From positions 558,001-622,000 of the forward strand of contig JAFEUB010000917.1 of NCBI GenBank assembly GCA_024529925.1: a stretch of DNA of 64,000 nucleotides. The letters are read 5' to 3'. Origin of the DNA: Ophthalmolycus amberensis (Eukaryota; Chordata; Actinopteri; Perciformes; Zoarcidae). Below the pieces are notes generated by a model, which worked only from the letters and a program-made list of their open reading frames with translations, had not been told where the DNA came from and did no database searches. Shown here in pieces: positions 12,926-24,512 of the stretch (its first letter is position 1; each line of letters begins with the position of its first letter). The position numbers and the translations under genes were made by a program.

Positions 12926-13463
12926 CAGGAAGTTCATTTTGATCTCAACTACACACCTGTAGAGACTGACAGCTTCTTACACGGTGGCGACGCCATCATG
13001 AAGACAAAACCTGTCCCACGGACAGACATGTAAACACAGACTCACAACGTGACACGACAACACCAGCCACACACAGCCGCATGGCATTTCCTATCGCGCC
13101 CACTTCCTCTGGAATAATCTCTGATATTAGACAATCTGACTCCATCGACATCTTTAAATCCAAACTCCTATTTTTTTTCGCCCTAACTCTCAGTTAGTTG
13201 CTTATTCTTTTGATTGCGTCCGTCCTGTTGCCATTAACTGTCTGGCTAGCCGGTCAGAAAGCCTTAATAATGATTATCAAGCCGAGTGCCTCATGTTTGT
13301 CCTGCCGATGAGAATACTGCAAACTTTCTGAAAGCCACTGCCTCTCTCTAACCATCTGTTTGTTTGTGTCCCACAAGAGCATGACTGTCTCTCTTGCTCT
13401 CCCTCTTTCTCCCCCTAGTCTCTTCTCTTCCTTGCTTTCTCTTTTCACTCAGGCTTCTCCATG

Positions 13464-13511
<48 letters not shown>

Positions 13512-14282
13512 GATGTTTGGATCTGGCACTGGTTTTCTTTCTCCTACCTGTGTGAATGCTGTGCTTGAGCTTTGCCTCTAGTGTGGATCCTTAGTCTTTA
13601 CCTGTGTTTACAATCGATCTATTTGTCATGCTGATCCTTAAGCTATGTTGATCTATTCCGTACACACATCTGTTGCATGTCCGTCCGTCCTGGATGAGGG
13701 AACCCTCCTCTGTTCCTCTACCTGAGGCTTTATTTATGACCACAATAAAGGTTTTGTTTTTGGGAGTTTGTCCTTATCCGAACCGAGTCTCAGGATAGAA
13801 GGTGTCATATGCTGTTCAGGTTGTAAAACCCCTTGATACTGGGATATGTGAATAAAGTTAACTTTGATATCCACAGTTGCTGTAATCGGGTGTATCTCCA
13901 CATATGAGCCGACATTTGTTGGCGACGGAGTATATGGCAAAGAACGAGTCGGGCTGCAGCTACAAAGGATGTTCTGTTTCCCGTATTTTGTAATCTAAAT
14001 GATTTAAAAAGGCTGAAAACGGTCCATGAAATGCGTCGGGTCGGAGCTGCATATTAAGTGGTCGAGAGGGGGCCGGCTGACACCGACCGGCTGGGAGATG
14101 GTCGACACTTTGCTTGTCCAATTACTGGCTCTCGCTCAAATTGTTTGGTGAGAAGCATTCGACCTACTTCTGGACACAAAGCACCACTGCCCTGAATACA
14201 GAGAGGCTGGCCACCACGTGTGATGACAAGTGCCATTAGAGGCTCTTGTCTTTGGCCTAGAAATGGAATCCGGCCAACTCAC
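12926..14282. other. Gene-free stretch including CT-rich tract
   Basis: Nothing gene-like except a pyrimidine-rich tract that ends in a pure CT microsatellite. Confidence 0.55.
13465..13509. repeat. (CT)n microsatellite
   Basis: About 22 uninterrupted CT units, followed by CCAG|ATG. That would look like a polypyrimidine tract and 3' splice site to a gene finder. Preceded by about 80 bases of imperfect CT-rich sequence. Confidence 0.97.
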
Positions 14283-14303
14283 CTGATGTGGGGATAATTT
14301 CGG
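14283..14303 (-). other. Candidate 21-nt microexon
   Basis: On the minus strand the acceptor CCTTGTCCTGTGTTCCCAG is followed by 21 bases (CCGAAATTATCC to CATCAG) and then GTGAGT, a full-consensus donor. The length is a multiple of three and all three frames are open, as expected of neural-type microexons. It lies on the same strand as, and 1.7 kb downstream of, the candidate first exon at 16.0-16.5 kb. Chance pairing of splice-like signals remains quite possible. Confidence 0.2.
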
Positions 14304-15139
14304 CTGGGAACACAGGACAAGGTGTCGGCCTGACGGGATGACCGCGACACGACTCAAACACTACTTAAGAGCATGCTTGAGATGATTGCATTCACTAATG
14401 GCATTCTGACCTTCAGAAGGTTTTTGTGTTTAACAAGCACTGCTGGTTCTACTAGGTGTTTGTTTTTTTGTTGTTGAAAATGTACCACAAACTGTGCTAC
14501 ACACAATATAGGCCAAGCTGATTTTGTTGTGAGCAATAACAGAAAAAGCATCAAAAGGAAGGCAACTATTAGAATATGGGTAAACTATGAAACACGTCTC
14601 TGTTTCCTGGGATTCCCTCAAAGGCATAATCTATAATGAGACACTAGACAACAGCGCTGAGGAAACATTTGAGTTTGCGGCACAAATTTGCATACATTGT
14701 AAATATTCATACTGAGGGAAATCACTGTGTTACCCACGCGAGAAACGCCTGGTGTAATGCAACACGTCAGGCACAGGAGCCCGATGCACAACGGTTCCAC
14801 CCGCATCCCCGTCGATTACCAAAGCTCTGTAGGAAGCCAAGCCTTCTGATTTGAATGTCACTATAATGCGATTTTAATCGCACTCATCTGCGCCTCATCA
14901 CTCATTCTAATCACGAGTCCGGCATGCTTTTACACTTGTGCAACAGTGTAGTGAAGAGCATTGTAATGTTAGTGTGGAGAAGGGTTGTAGTCTGCGTTTT
15001 CTTTTTTCTCAAATATGCATTGTTAGCGCTTTGTCGAATGAGATGGAAAAAGAAAATTATTTTTTCTTCTCCAGAGTAAAAAGAAACAAAGTTTCACAGG
15101 CTTTCAGTGCTGTTTCGAGTGCCACACGACACCACTTAC

Positions 15140-15199
15140 CTGTTCACGGTAAAAAAATGAATCTGCTGAAGTGGCACATGCAGTTTTTACATTAAAAAG
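15140..15199 (-). other. Candidate 60-nt exon
   Basis: On the minus strand GTGTGCAG precedes 60 bases that end in CAG|GTAAGT, a full-consensus donor. One frame is open throughout, reading LFNVKTACATSAD at its start and ending FFYREQ. The acceptor has a weak pyrimidine tract, so the 5' edge is doubtful. It sits between the candidate first exon and the microexon on the same strand. Confidence 0.15.
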
Positions 15200-15560
15200 C
15201 TGCACACCAAATATCCCTGAAGCTCAGCCATCAGCAGGGCTTCTAGATGCATTTCCCCTACTGAACAGAACTACCTGCCACATGCAGGATCACATGTATG
15301 CATTTAGATAATGCAATTCACCACACTGGATGACAAGGTTATGATTCAGTTCTGCGGCTCAGCGTTCAGCACCAGAGCCGGTGATAAGCAGGCTGAGATC
15401 ACTACTGTGTAATGTAATGGGCAGTGTGCTGGTAAATAAGAGGGATGGCAGAGGCTGATCTCCAGACAGTGATTATTATCAGGCATCACAGGCAGTCACA
15501 ATGAATAAGGGAGAGAGGAAGAAATGTCAGAGTGACATTAATTCACACTTATCATCTCAA
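15200..15560. other. Candidate conserved non-coding element
   Basis: CpG-poor sequence without simple repeats, containing ATGTATGCATTTAGATAATGC, GTAATGTAATGGGC, GTGATTATTATCAGG and GTGACATTAATTC. This texture is typical of deeply conserved teleost non-coding elements, but no alignment was possible. Confidence 0.25.
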
Positions 15561-15767
15561 GTACAGCATCAAGTAGTTTGAATTTTTATTTTAAATGGTC
15601 TGAAAGCTCCATGATATTTTTTTTTCCTTGTGGAGAAAGAGGGATAATTCTGCACCTGCAAGGTGTGTGAACCTGGTTAAGGATAGCCCTCCACCGGCTC
15701 ATCTCCCACACTGCGAGTCCAGTTATCCACTCGTGAAGATATTACAACAGCAGTCGTGTGACTACAT

Positions 15768-15795
15768 CCCCCCCCCCCCCCCCCCACACACACAC
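15768..15795. repeat. Poly-C run followed by (AC)n
   Basis: Eighteen C followed by five AC units. The G-rich complement is a potential quadruplex-forming strand. Confidence 0.95.
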
Positions 15796-16042
15796 TTTAC
15801 ATGCATTATTTTATTCCAGTTTTCAACCCCCCACCATGAAGAGTAACACCGACACGGTCCGCACAGGTGCATGCTCTAATCCCGGCACCCGCTCACGAGC
15901 TCCGCGCTCAAAAGCTGTAACAATTTGTAACAACTGCCACAAACTAACAACACTCAAGGGGGAGATACAAATGTCAAAATATACTCCTTTATTTTTTCTC
16001 CGGTGATGTAAAAAGCAAACACAGAAATGGCATAAAACTCAC

Positions 16043-16490
16043 CTTTAGGTGCAACTCATGTCGTGGCACAGCCGTTGAGAAAGTTGAATTTCCTCCTCCA
16101 CCGCTGGAAGAGAGGAGCAGAGAGGGAGGATTTCACCGTGCGCGTATCACCGCTTTGCCTCGCAGTTGGTCTGAACCGGAGTACCTCCCTCCTCCCTTGG
16201 ATGCTACTATCGCTTCACCACCACCACCACCACCACCACCCTCCACCCCCACCACCACCACCACCCTCCACCCCCCCTCGCCTCTGTAAGAAAAAAAAAA
16301 GTAATAGCGGTTTCTTCCTCCTCCTCCTCCACCACAATGACAGACCCAAAGAAAAGAAGGGACCCTATCGCAGTCAATAGGTTTTACAAAACCCCATGGC
16401 AACGCTGAAAACCCGCGAGCAACTTCCCCACGTTGTGACCGGGTTAAAGTGCCCCCACCCCCACCCCCCAAAACACAGTAACAGCGACGT
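16043..16490 (-). other. Candidate non-coding first exon
   Basis: On the minus strand the sequence ends in CACCTAAAG and is followed directly by GTGAGT at 16042-16037, a near-perfect donor. Its 5' limit is inferred from the TATA-like box at 16513-16522. It is CpG-dense. The only ATG near the donor is closed at once (ATG AGT TGC ACC TAA), so the exon would be 5' untranslated or belong to a non-coding RNA. Most of the exon would be a low-complexity GGT/GGA-repeat leader. No downstream coding exon was identified with confidence. Confidence 0.35.
16216..16266. repeat. (CAC)n trinucleotide repeat
   Basis: CAC units with interruptions (CCTCCACCCCC), continuing as C-rich sequence to about 16278. 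A second, shorter (TCC)n tract lies at 16315-16330. Confidence 0.9.
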
Positions 16491-16512
16491 TATTCCCACC
16501 GAGAAGCAGGTC

Positions 16513-16522
16513 TTTTTTTATA
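16513..16522 (-). promoter_or_regulatory. TATA-like box in CpG-dense patch
   Basis: Minus-strand CCCGCTATAAAAAAAGACC. TATAAAAAAA matches the TATA-box consensus and is flanked by GC-rich DNA. It would place a start about 30 bases downstream, near 16485-16490, ahead of the donor at 16042. The surrounding 16.04-16.64 kb is CpG-dense. Confidence 0.35.
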
Positions 16523-16639
16523 GCGGGAGGAGGCGAGACTGGACGAGAGAATTGAGCACTAAAGCTGCTCACATATGGAGGGGACGAAATAACACTTAAA
16601 GTCCGTGTAGCGCCGGTGGATGAAAGGCGCGACAGACGC

Positions 16640-19420
16640 CAAGTGGTTTACATCTCAGTAGTGAATTTGTGTTACCTGCTCATGGTCATATATATAAATA
16701 TATTACATTTCTAATAGTTCTATTACATATCTAGATTTTTATTAAAATGTGTGTGTTTATTTTACCAGTAAAAGTTTACCAAAGCACTGTCCTGTCCATG
16801 GAATGCATACTATATTCTGCCATTGGCCCAAGATGAGAGGGTTGGAGGAGGGAGGGGGTCACCCACTCCTACCCATGCTATACCTTGTTGCATAACTCCA
16901 TCTGACACATTTTTCAAATAAAAAGAAGGGAAAAAATGGTGTGTTTTCCATTTGTGTTTAAGATTAAACGATAAAAACTGTTTTGGTGTTTAAAGTCCAG
17001 TTTTTGCTCGAGATTTTCATCAGGGTCAGATCAGGGTCGCCAAGTAAATTGGGAGAATTTCTTCCATTGTCTTTCATTCAACATCCATATCTGCAGTACA
17101 CCGCTGAGCCACACGAGGAAGCCTGAATCTTCGTATCGTTCTGATAATTGTAGCCATACTTTTACCACTGAATATAATATGACAGGCTTGCATAGATTCT
17201 GTCTGTCTAAGTTATGAGAGGAAAAAGCGAGAGCCTGTTAACGCTTAAACGCATTTATTATTATTAAGTATTTAAACACGGCTGTTTCAGCTAGCTGTTC
17301 AAGGTAATAGAAAGTGATGGCTGTAATTCACTCTTCTCATGATTTACTCATAAGGCCTATTGTGATTCGGGTCACGGCGGTTTCTCATTTTTAAAAAGTG
17401 GAAACAAGTTTGAGAAACACTGCTGTAGCCTCCCAGCCTCTGACTGTAATGCAAAATCATGTTATTCACATCTCTGTCTTCAGGACAAACTGGGCTATCC
17501 GATTATTTATGCTACAGTGATATCAACATGAATACTAAAGAAAAACAAATCTCAGATGTTTATTCAAATCACACATAATACAATGGTGAACGAGGCTTTT
17601 GGCTTTTAAAATGTGTTCTTCTGCTTTGATCCGAGGGGAAAAACAAACAAACATTGTAGCCAACACAGATCTAGAAATATGTACATTACTGGAGCCCAAT
17701 AATATGTATAAAAATCAACTATATATAGTTCATTTCTCGAGGGTCAATGTGCTCACAAAACCACCTGTTGGCGAGTGTAAAACAGGCAGAACTATTTCAG
17801 ATGATCTCAACCATGTAGTCTGTGATATGGGCTGCTGTAGCTTGTGATTGTGTTGTGAGTCAATTTATGAAATGTGTGTAAATTAATCATTTGCTCAATA
17901 ATTGTATCATAATATAATAATGTCAGGAGAGGCAATATTAGTGTTATAAGTGCCATTGTCATGTCTGTGAATGTGTGACGAATCTGCCGACAGAGGCACC
18001 ACAGCTGGTGATGTTAGGTGAACCGGTTAGTTTGAAAACCAGCTGCGAGGTAACACCGGCCTATATCCTCCCCACGGCCTGGAGCAGCCTCTCTCCGGCT
18101 GAATACGGCTGGAAATCTGAGTCGGCAAAAAAACACTGTAAAATCTACACAGTCAGATCTACACAGTGAAAAAAATCCTTGTTCATAACATCAGATGGTC
18201 TCATTTTTTGGGATGCAATTTTTGCAAGCGTCGAGAACAAGGAATTATTTGAGCGACGTTGTGTTCTACAGCTACCAAAGCTGAGAGCAGCACTCTGTAG
18301 CTCTTCCTCGTTTCAAGTGCGTCAGTGTGATGACGAAGAACAACAGATTTTGCAGCTGCACCCCAGAGATACAGAGAACAAGCTGCAGGTGTTTTTCACA
18401 CCATATACCCAACTTGGATAGGTAGATATGTTTTCCCTTTAGGTCTTATTTCACTTTTTACTGCTCTGTGTTTGATATTCCCACCTGTTAGTTTATTGGG
18501 ATGTTTCATTTCGTTATCTCTACATGCCTTTTGCTGTTAACATGTTGTTTTATCTGATTTAATTGTACAGTACTTTGGTCAATCTGGTTGTTGGGTCCTA
18601 TACTGTCTTCTGAAAACGTGAATATGATTAATAAATGATGCCCTTATCTGTGAGAAGCTGAAAACCAAAAGTTGTCTTTCTCTCCATTGCAATTTTTAGT
18701 CCATCTTTAAAATTGTGATGTTGTATTAGACTGCATTATGAAAACATACTATGGACATGTTCATGCCCATGAACAATAGAAGTAGATTACAATGTAAAGT
18801 AGATACAATATCTTAGCACTAAAAATTAACCATAATTTGATGTATATTTCGATTGAACACAATTTAATCAACACCACTGAGGAGTCTCAAAGCGAGCATT
18901 TCAAGCGTGGCAAATTGTGTTCACTGCGTGGCCGTTGGATCGGATTGCATCGCGTTAACAGGTGTTCACTGTCATTGTGTCAAGCGGCTGCATATCAACA
19001 CTGTTCACTCCTTCCATCATAATGCCAGCCCGTGCGTTGTGGACTAATAGTGTCTGTGGGGATGTGTGATTTCGACACCTCTTGACACCGCAGGATCATT
19101 AACAGCTCTTTGCGTCAGGGAGAGGGCAGCAAAGGTCGGCTACAAATCAGTTTATCCAATAACCTCAGACCCACGGACAGGAATGCAAAGGATTTCCAAC
19201 CTGGAAATGGCAAAGGTGGGATCTTAGGGCCCTTTCACCGTTGGCAGTCGTGCTTGTCGGAGAAAAATGAATTCTGTGAATTTGTAAACTATCTTCAGCT
19301 TGAATCTATCTCTCTGTGCCAGCTGTGTTTTCATTACCGAAAAAACATGGTCTTTCTTATCTGAGGTAAACTAAACATTGACAACACGCTGTCTCCTTCT
19401 TTGACGGGGCGAAGTATACG
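16640..19420. other. Gene-free stretch
   Basis: AT-rich unique DNA. A degenerate tRNA-like fragment (CCGCTGAGCCAC at about 17101-17112) is present. No exon was recognised. Confidence 0.55.
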
Positions 19421-19857
19421 TGTCAGGATCCCTGTCTGACCCGTTGTGTGTTACCTCTGTTTCCTCTGATCTCCTCCTCATGTGTTCTGTCATTCCCCTG
19501 TTTGTTATTGTGTGCCACGTGCTCTGTGTTTTTCCTCTGCCTCCCTGCAGGCTGACACACCAGACTCCCACTAATCATTCCCCTGACACTATATCAACCC
19601 TGGTCCTGCAGTCTGGGGTTGTCAGTTCTTACAGTCTTTCACCTGCTTCAACCCTGTACCGTCTACGGTCATTCCTTCCTGTCATTCTGTGTCGGACCAA
19701 GGGATCCACACAGGTGATCCTGCCTGCACTCCGGTGTCGGTCCACGGGTAACCACACCATCGACCCTGCCTTCTGTACGGTGTAAAATAAAGTCTGTTCT
19801 GTACCTGAATCCGGTCTTGTGGTCTGCTATTGGGTCCTGTCCTGAACTCCCTTGACA
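19421..19857 (+). mobile_element. LTR-like unit, possible solo LTR
   Basis: The unit starts TGTCAGGATCCCTG and ends CTCCCTTGACA, that is 5' TG...CA 3' with short inverted ends TGTCA/TGACA. AATAAA lies at 19786-19791, about 65 bases before the end, in the order expected for a retrotransposon LTR (promoter part, polyadenylation signal, U5). The last part, with GTGGTCTGCTATTGGGTCCT, resembles LTR ends that I remember from teleost elements. The plus strand is open for about 120 codons, but no known protein is seen. Flanks TATACG and GTACTC show no clear target duplication. No internal gag/pol region is present, so this would be a solo LTR. Confidence 0.4.
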
Positions 19858-21060
19858 GTACTCTGAGGTGTATTTATGCTCCTGTTCAAGACTGAGAAAG
19901 TCGTCAGACTTCCTGAATCCTATGTGGATGAAGGAACGCTGTCCCTCTTCAGCTGAAAAGAATCCTGTGAGTCTGTTAGTTGAATCTGTTAGTGCTCATG
20001 TTTGAAGACTTGTACACCCTTAATTTTTCTATATCTTATTCTGTAATGAATTCTTAAAGACGGAGAGCTTCAGATACTTTTGATTTCCACCACAGTGCTC
20101 AGAGGCTCGCTCACTGTCATTTCTGACTCTGTGGGTCCTTTTGAATATCTCTCTTATCAGACAACTGCGCTACCTAGTGACTGGTTACAGGGTCAACAAC
20201 TAAAATATTTTGTATTTAATAAAATAATCAATTGTAGACATGGCGTCTTGTCTTGATATAATGTCAAAGTCAGGAGATAGCTGTCACCTGTGCCGAGGTC
20301 TGGGTTCAGGTTCAGTGTGGACCTGACACCTGTCTAATTTTAGCTACACTACTACTACTTGTTATAATCTTCCTTCCCAACATGCTGTAAACACTCAAAT
20401 TAAATCCTCTGGATTTTCTTTTACTCCAAATAGTATTTGTTCAGTTAACCGTTCCCAGGATGAGATATACTGTAAATGCTGTTTCACAGCCTTTCAAAGT
20501 CCACAGCGATCGCTGGTCCTGAATATGTGCTTTAACATTGCTTCATTCTAAACATTAAACCTTTTTTTTTTTTCCCTCGCAAATATCTCCAAAAACAAGA
20601 ACGAGGACTTTCCCACTGCATACTGGTTCACACTGGGAGGACACCTGAACAGGGAGGGGTCAAAACAGGGCTCAAAGGGAACCAAGTCACAAACAGAGTT
20701 CTGAGCCGGGTCGTCTTCCCGTTCTGTCCACAGCGGATTTGTCTTCGCCCGACTGGCACCACAAAGGGAAGACTCCGCCCCTCTCTGTTACACAAAGAGG
20801 GGAAATGAACAGACTGACTTGAATCCAAATAACCTGATTTGGGGTATCACAATCACACTGAATGGATTACACAATGGGTTTGACTGAGCAATAAATGTAA
20901 CACGATACCTTTGTGAGGTGCTCCGTGTTTCGGTGAGTGCTCTTAACAAATCAAATTGGATTTGGTGGAACATCTGCTTCCTTTTTCTTTTTTCTTCTTC
21001 TGTAAGCGGTAAATGCGATACAGTAGCTGAAGGCCCAGTCCTCGGCTGACCCGGCAGAGG
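19858..21060. other. Gene-free stretch
   Basis: Nothing recognised. A T run lies near 20563-20573. Confidence 0.55.
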
Positions 21061-21960
21061 CCCAGGTTAAAAGGTGGAATTCTATGAAAGTTGATTCAAT
21101 ATGTTCTTATTTTACAGATGGTGCCACCCTAAGAAATAGGTTACAAGCGCTGAAAACCCATTTTGGGACGTTTCGCCTACAAAAACACGTAGTTTAGTAA
21201 TTTGGGGAATTTCACATGAAATATTTCTAGTTTTTCATCGCTGTCTGCGCTCACATGTTTGAAGTGGGTGGGGCTTTGTTGGTAAAAGGTGATGTCACGG
21301 CCCGGCCCCTGTCAACCAAATCACAAACACCCACACAATGTTGGTTGAGCAAGTGCACTGAGTGCTTGGAGTGTTGACATCTAAATAAATTATGCTCAAA
21401 AAGGTTGTTGTTTTTACTTTGTTTCAAAGTTATAGTAATAATCAATAAGATAAGACATTTTTCAGCAATCGGCATTCAATGTATTGAATATAATGAATGT
21501 ATTTACATTAAAGTCAGTAATAACTTATACATAGTTGTTTTCATTGTTAAGTGGCGGAGTCCGCCATTTCCACGCTGGATTCATATCGCCTTCCGTACAC
21601 TGTACGCACAACAATCTGATGGACATTCAAATCACTCACAATATGGACAGAGCAAAAGAAATGCTGGAAGCTGGAAGACCCTCATGCTGGTCCCAGGTCA
21701 GCTACAACAGCAACATAGAGAGAGTTGTGTATACAGGCGGGGACGGTGTGTTTGGTTGATCCATCGCGTGGACGGAAACACATCGAACATGCTAACGCAT
21801 TACTCAGATGTGCCAAAAAAGCAACCCATACTTTCATACTTTCAATTTCATATCAAGAGATGTTTTTATAGGTTTTCAGTTTTATAGTTGTAACATATTG
21901 CCTTTTGGAACAGTGTTTTGTCAATGTTTGTGCAGTGTAATAAAGAAGTATTTGAACTGT
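21061..21960. mobile_element. Possible interspersed repeat, class unknown
   Basis: The segment from GTTAAAAGGTGGAATTCTATG through CGCTGAAAACCCATTTTGGG and GGTGATGTCACGGCCCGG has the feel of a dispersed teleost repeat. It includes one of the longest open frames of the window (plus strand, 21405-21887). No protein was recognised and no terminal repeats were found. Could be ordinary unique DNA. Confidence 0.25.
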
Positions 21961-21994
21961 TCCTTCTTTCTATTTTGAAAATATTTTGGTTTGG

Positions 21995-22130
21995 TTTAGT
22001 TTTATTTGTTCGAGAGGGACAATTGACATTGATGAACACTTTAAATTAAAATGTAAATGCACCCAATTACAGCCGCAAGGCTGATTTCCATTGTCTGTCC
22101 CCCTGCCAGAATGTACAGGCTGAGTGTCCT
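21995..22130. mobile_element. Left part of host repeat interrupted by LINE
   Basis: GTTTTATTTGTTCGAGAGGG, ACAATTGACATTGATGAACA and GTAAATGCACCC form a recognisable teleost dispersed repeat (usual form: TTATTTGTTTGAGAGGGACA). It stops abruptly at the AAGGC repeat that ends the LINE. A/T-rich sequence with TGCAATAGTAATAAAC resumes after 22719, suggesting nested insertion. Confidence 0.4.
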
Positions 22131-22718
22131 AAGGCAAGGCAAGGCAAGTTTATTTGTATAGCACATTTCAACAACAAGGTAATTCAAAGTGCTTCACATA
22201 AAACCATTAAAAGCATCAAAACACAAGGCAAAAGAAAAGGAGATTTCAAAAACAATTAAAACAATTAAAAAACAGTGTAAGAAATAAAATGCAGTAGTAA
22301 AATGCAGAAATGCAGGAAATTGATTAATATATTAATTGAACGTGGTTCAATTAAAGGCAGCAGCAAACAGAAAGGTCTTCAATCTTGATTTAAATGAGCT
22401 GAGGGTCTCAGCAGACCTGCAGCTTTCTGGGACTTTGTTCCAGATATGTGGAGCAGAAAAACTGAACGCTGCTTCTCCATGTTTAGTTCTGACTCTGGGA
22501 ACAGAAAGTAGACCGGTCCCAGACGACCTGAGGGGTCGGGATGGTTCATAAGGTAGCAGCAGATCGGAGATGTATTTTGGTCCCAAACCATTCAGTGCTT
22601 TGTAAACCAACAGCAGGATTTTAAAGTCAATTCTTTGTTGGACAGGAAGCCAGTGCAAAGACCTCAGAACTGGAGTGATGTGGTCCACCCTCCTGGTCTT
22701 AGTGAGGACTCGAGCTGA
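22131..22718 (-). mobile_element. LINE 3' end (Jockey superfamily, L2/Rex1-like), copy 1
   Basis: 5'-truncated non-LTR retrotransposon on the minus strand. It retains the last part of the reverse-transcriptase ORF, an untranslated region of about 215 bases and a terminal (CTTGC)n tail, seen on the plus strand as (AAGGC)n at 22131-22147. The last 300 bases are almost identical to the copy at 56.63-56.93 kb. The two differ by a few substitutions and one short indel, so both come from one recently active subfamily. It mobilises by target-primed reverse transcription, which explains the 5' truncation. Confidence 0.9.
22347..22715 (-). pseudogene. LINE ORF2 C-terminal fragment
   Basis: An open frame of about 120 codons with the conserved C-terminal signature of L2/CR1/Rex1-type reverse transcriptases. 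It has HITPVLRSLHWLPV near the start, then YKALNGLGP, LRSSGTGLL, and ends with SFKSRLKTFLFAAAFN before TGA. The catalytic reverse-transcriptase and endonuclease regions are missing because the element is 5'-truncated, so it cannot act on its own. The frame is intact over the retained part, which suggests a young insertion rather than selection. Confidence 0.88.
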
Positions 22719-22850
22719 AGGAAAAGGTCATGCCAAAGTGCAATAGTAATAAACTAAAATCAATTACAGTCTGTAGCTGACAATACACAATAGTTCGACA
22801 ATAAAAAGTTAACAATGGATAAAAAAGGAATCGCATATATATAAAATAAA

Positions 22851-24512
22851 CTAGAAAAAATATCACAGTGTAAGGAAGACATTTGATCGAAGTTCAATTT
22901 AAAATGGAGAGTTTTGTGACTTTAAAACTCATTAAAACACATTTCTGATTTCTGATCAGTAAGCATATGTCAATACGGCTAGAACCGGACAAAATGAAAG
23001 ATTTCACAGTTCTTCTCTAAGCTTTTCACCAATTTATTAAATTGCTGGTTTTACACAATATGGTTGGATGTCGACCCACACGGTTGTAACGCCTGTTGTA
23101 AAATATCCTGTAATACATTTTTCTCTCTCCAACATTTTCCTCCCTTTCGTGGTGACATGTTGCTGGCCATATAGACCACAATTACTGGAGGGAAGCACAC
23201 CCAAGATATGAAACCGTGGCACCTCCCCAGCTAGACGGGGCCGGGCCTCATTACGTGACAGAGAGATGTGAACTTTCCAACGGAGACCGAGCGAGGGGGG
23301 AAAAGAATGAGCTGGTGCCGTCGACGTAACGGCTCTGAAAACAGTCCCTACGTTGTCAAAGGTGTCAAAGTTCACGGGCAGTGCATGAATGAATGCAGCC
23401 CCCCCTCCCCATCGCCCCGCTTCCGTCTTGTTTTTCCTGATGTGCCCCCCCCCCCCCACATCTCCCTCCTTCTGTATCATGGAACATCACTGTGGGGCAG
23501 AAATCCCCCTCATTGACGTCTGCGGTGCTGCATAATGAGAATAAATGAGCTGGAAGTAAATATGCAGGCTGTGTGCTGTTTGCCGCTCTATACCAGTCAG
23601 CCCATAGGCTTTCACCAAAAATGAAGATGGATAGTGTTGCCAAAAGCCCGTAACAATGCCGCACAGTGTTTTATTTATCTAAAGTGGAATTCAAAGGCCT
23701 TTTTTTCAAAGGATTTAACATACATACATGTATTCCCATTTGGACAATTCTGTTTGTATAGTTCCATCCTTGTCGCTGCTTTTTATTTTCGAGTGAGTAA
23801 GATGGTGATGATCCAATGTGTTGAACTGCATTTGCGGCGTCATTTCACACTTAACACAAACAGTTCACACGTTTCAAATGTTTTTTTCATCGCAATGGAG
23901 GGAGTGGTGTTGAACCATGTGTAGCTGTGGTGCTCTACTGATGAATCCTCCCAGCCTCTTGGAGCACAGTTGGTGGCTTCATTATTATGATATGGGATAC
24001 AGGCAGCCGCAAATGCACTTTTTCTTTATTAATCAGTTCAAGCAGTTTCTCCGAAGAAGGATTGGTTTGTTCATACCACATTTTATGGCGATACTGAAGA
24101 ACTATTACACTTTATTTCCTTTAATTGAATTGATTCCCACATCGCTGTTCTGTCGACCAAATAGAGGTCTTCCAGACGAGCACTTATGAAGAACATCCTT
24201 TTTTAATATTAATAGAATAAGGGGGTGCCTGCCCCTTAAATGAGTGGCCTCTGGTAGCTGCTGCCCTCAGGTATTCACGGGCCAAATTCCTCATAAAACG
24301 TAACTTTTGAAACTGCGGCAAATCTAATCTTTTTTTTTTGCAGTCGCTATTGCCGATGTCCCAGGACGCAGGTGTATATAATCAAATTTATGATGGCTGA
24401 ATTCCATTTAGATGCTTCAGTTTGTGAATGCTCTCTAAAGCGCAAAGTCTCCCTAATTATAATAAAAAAACATAGAAATACATGAATCACCTTTAGAGGT
24501 TTCTTGTGGGCG
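22851..24512. other. Gene-free stretch
   Basis: Contains a 13-C run at 23445-23457. Otherwise unique sequence with no recognised gene. Confidence 0.55.

Noticed and set aside
16063..16471. ORFs on both strands through the CAC/GGT repeat
   Set aside because: Poly-His/Pro and poly-Gly/Val peptides come directly from the trinucleotide repeat.
17041..17125. Third tRNA-like fragment (CCGCTGAGCCAC on plus, A-box-like on minus)
   Set aside because: No B box and no SINE body. Only about a dozen bases match.
21405..21887. 160-codon plus-strand ORF, the longest in the window
   Set aside because: AT-rich, low-information peptide with no domain. It overlaps another ORF in a different frame and lies in probable repeat DNA.
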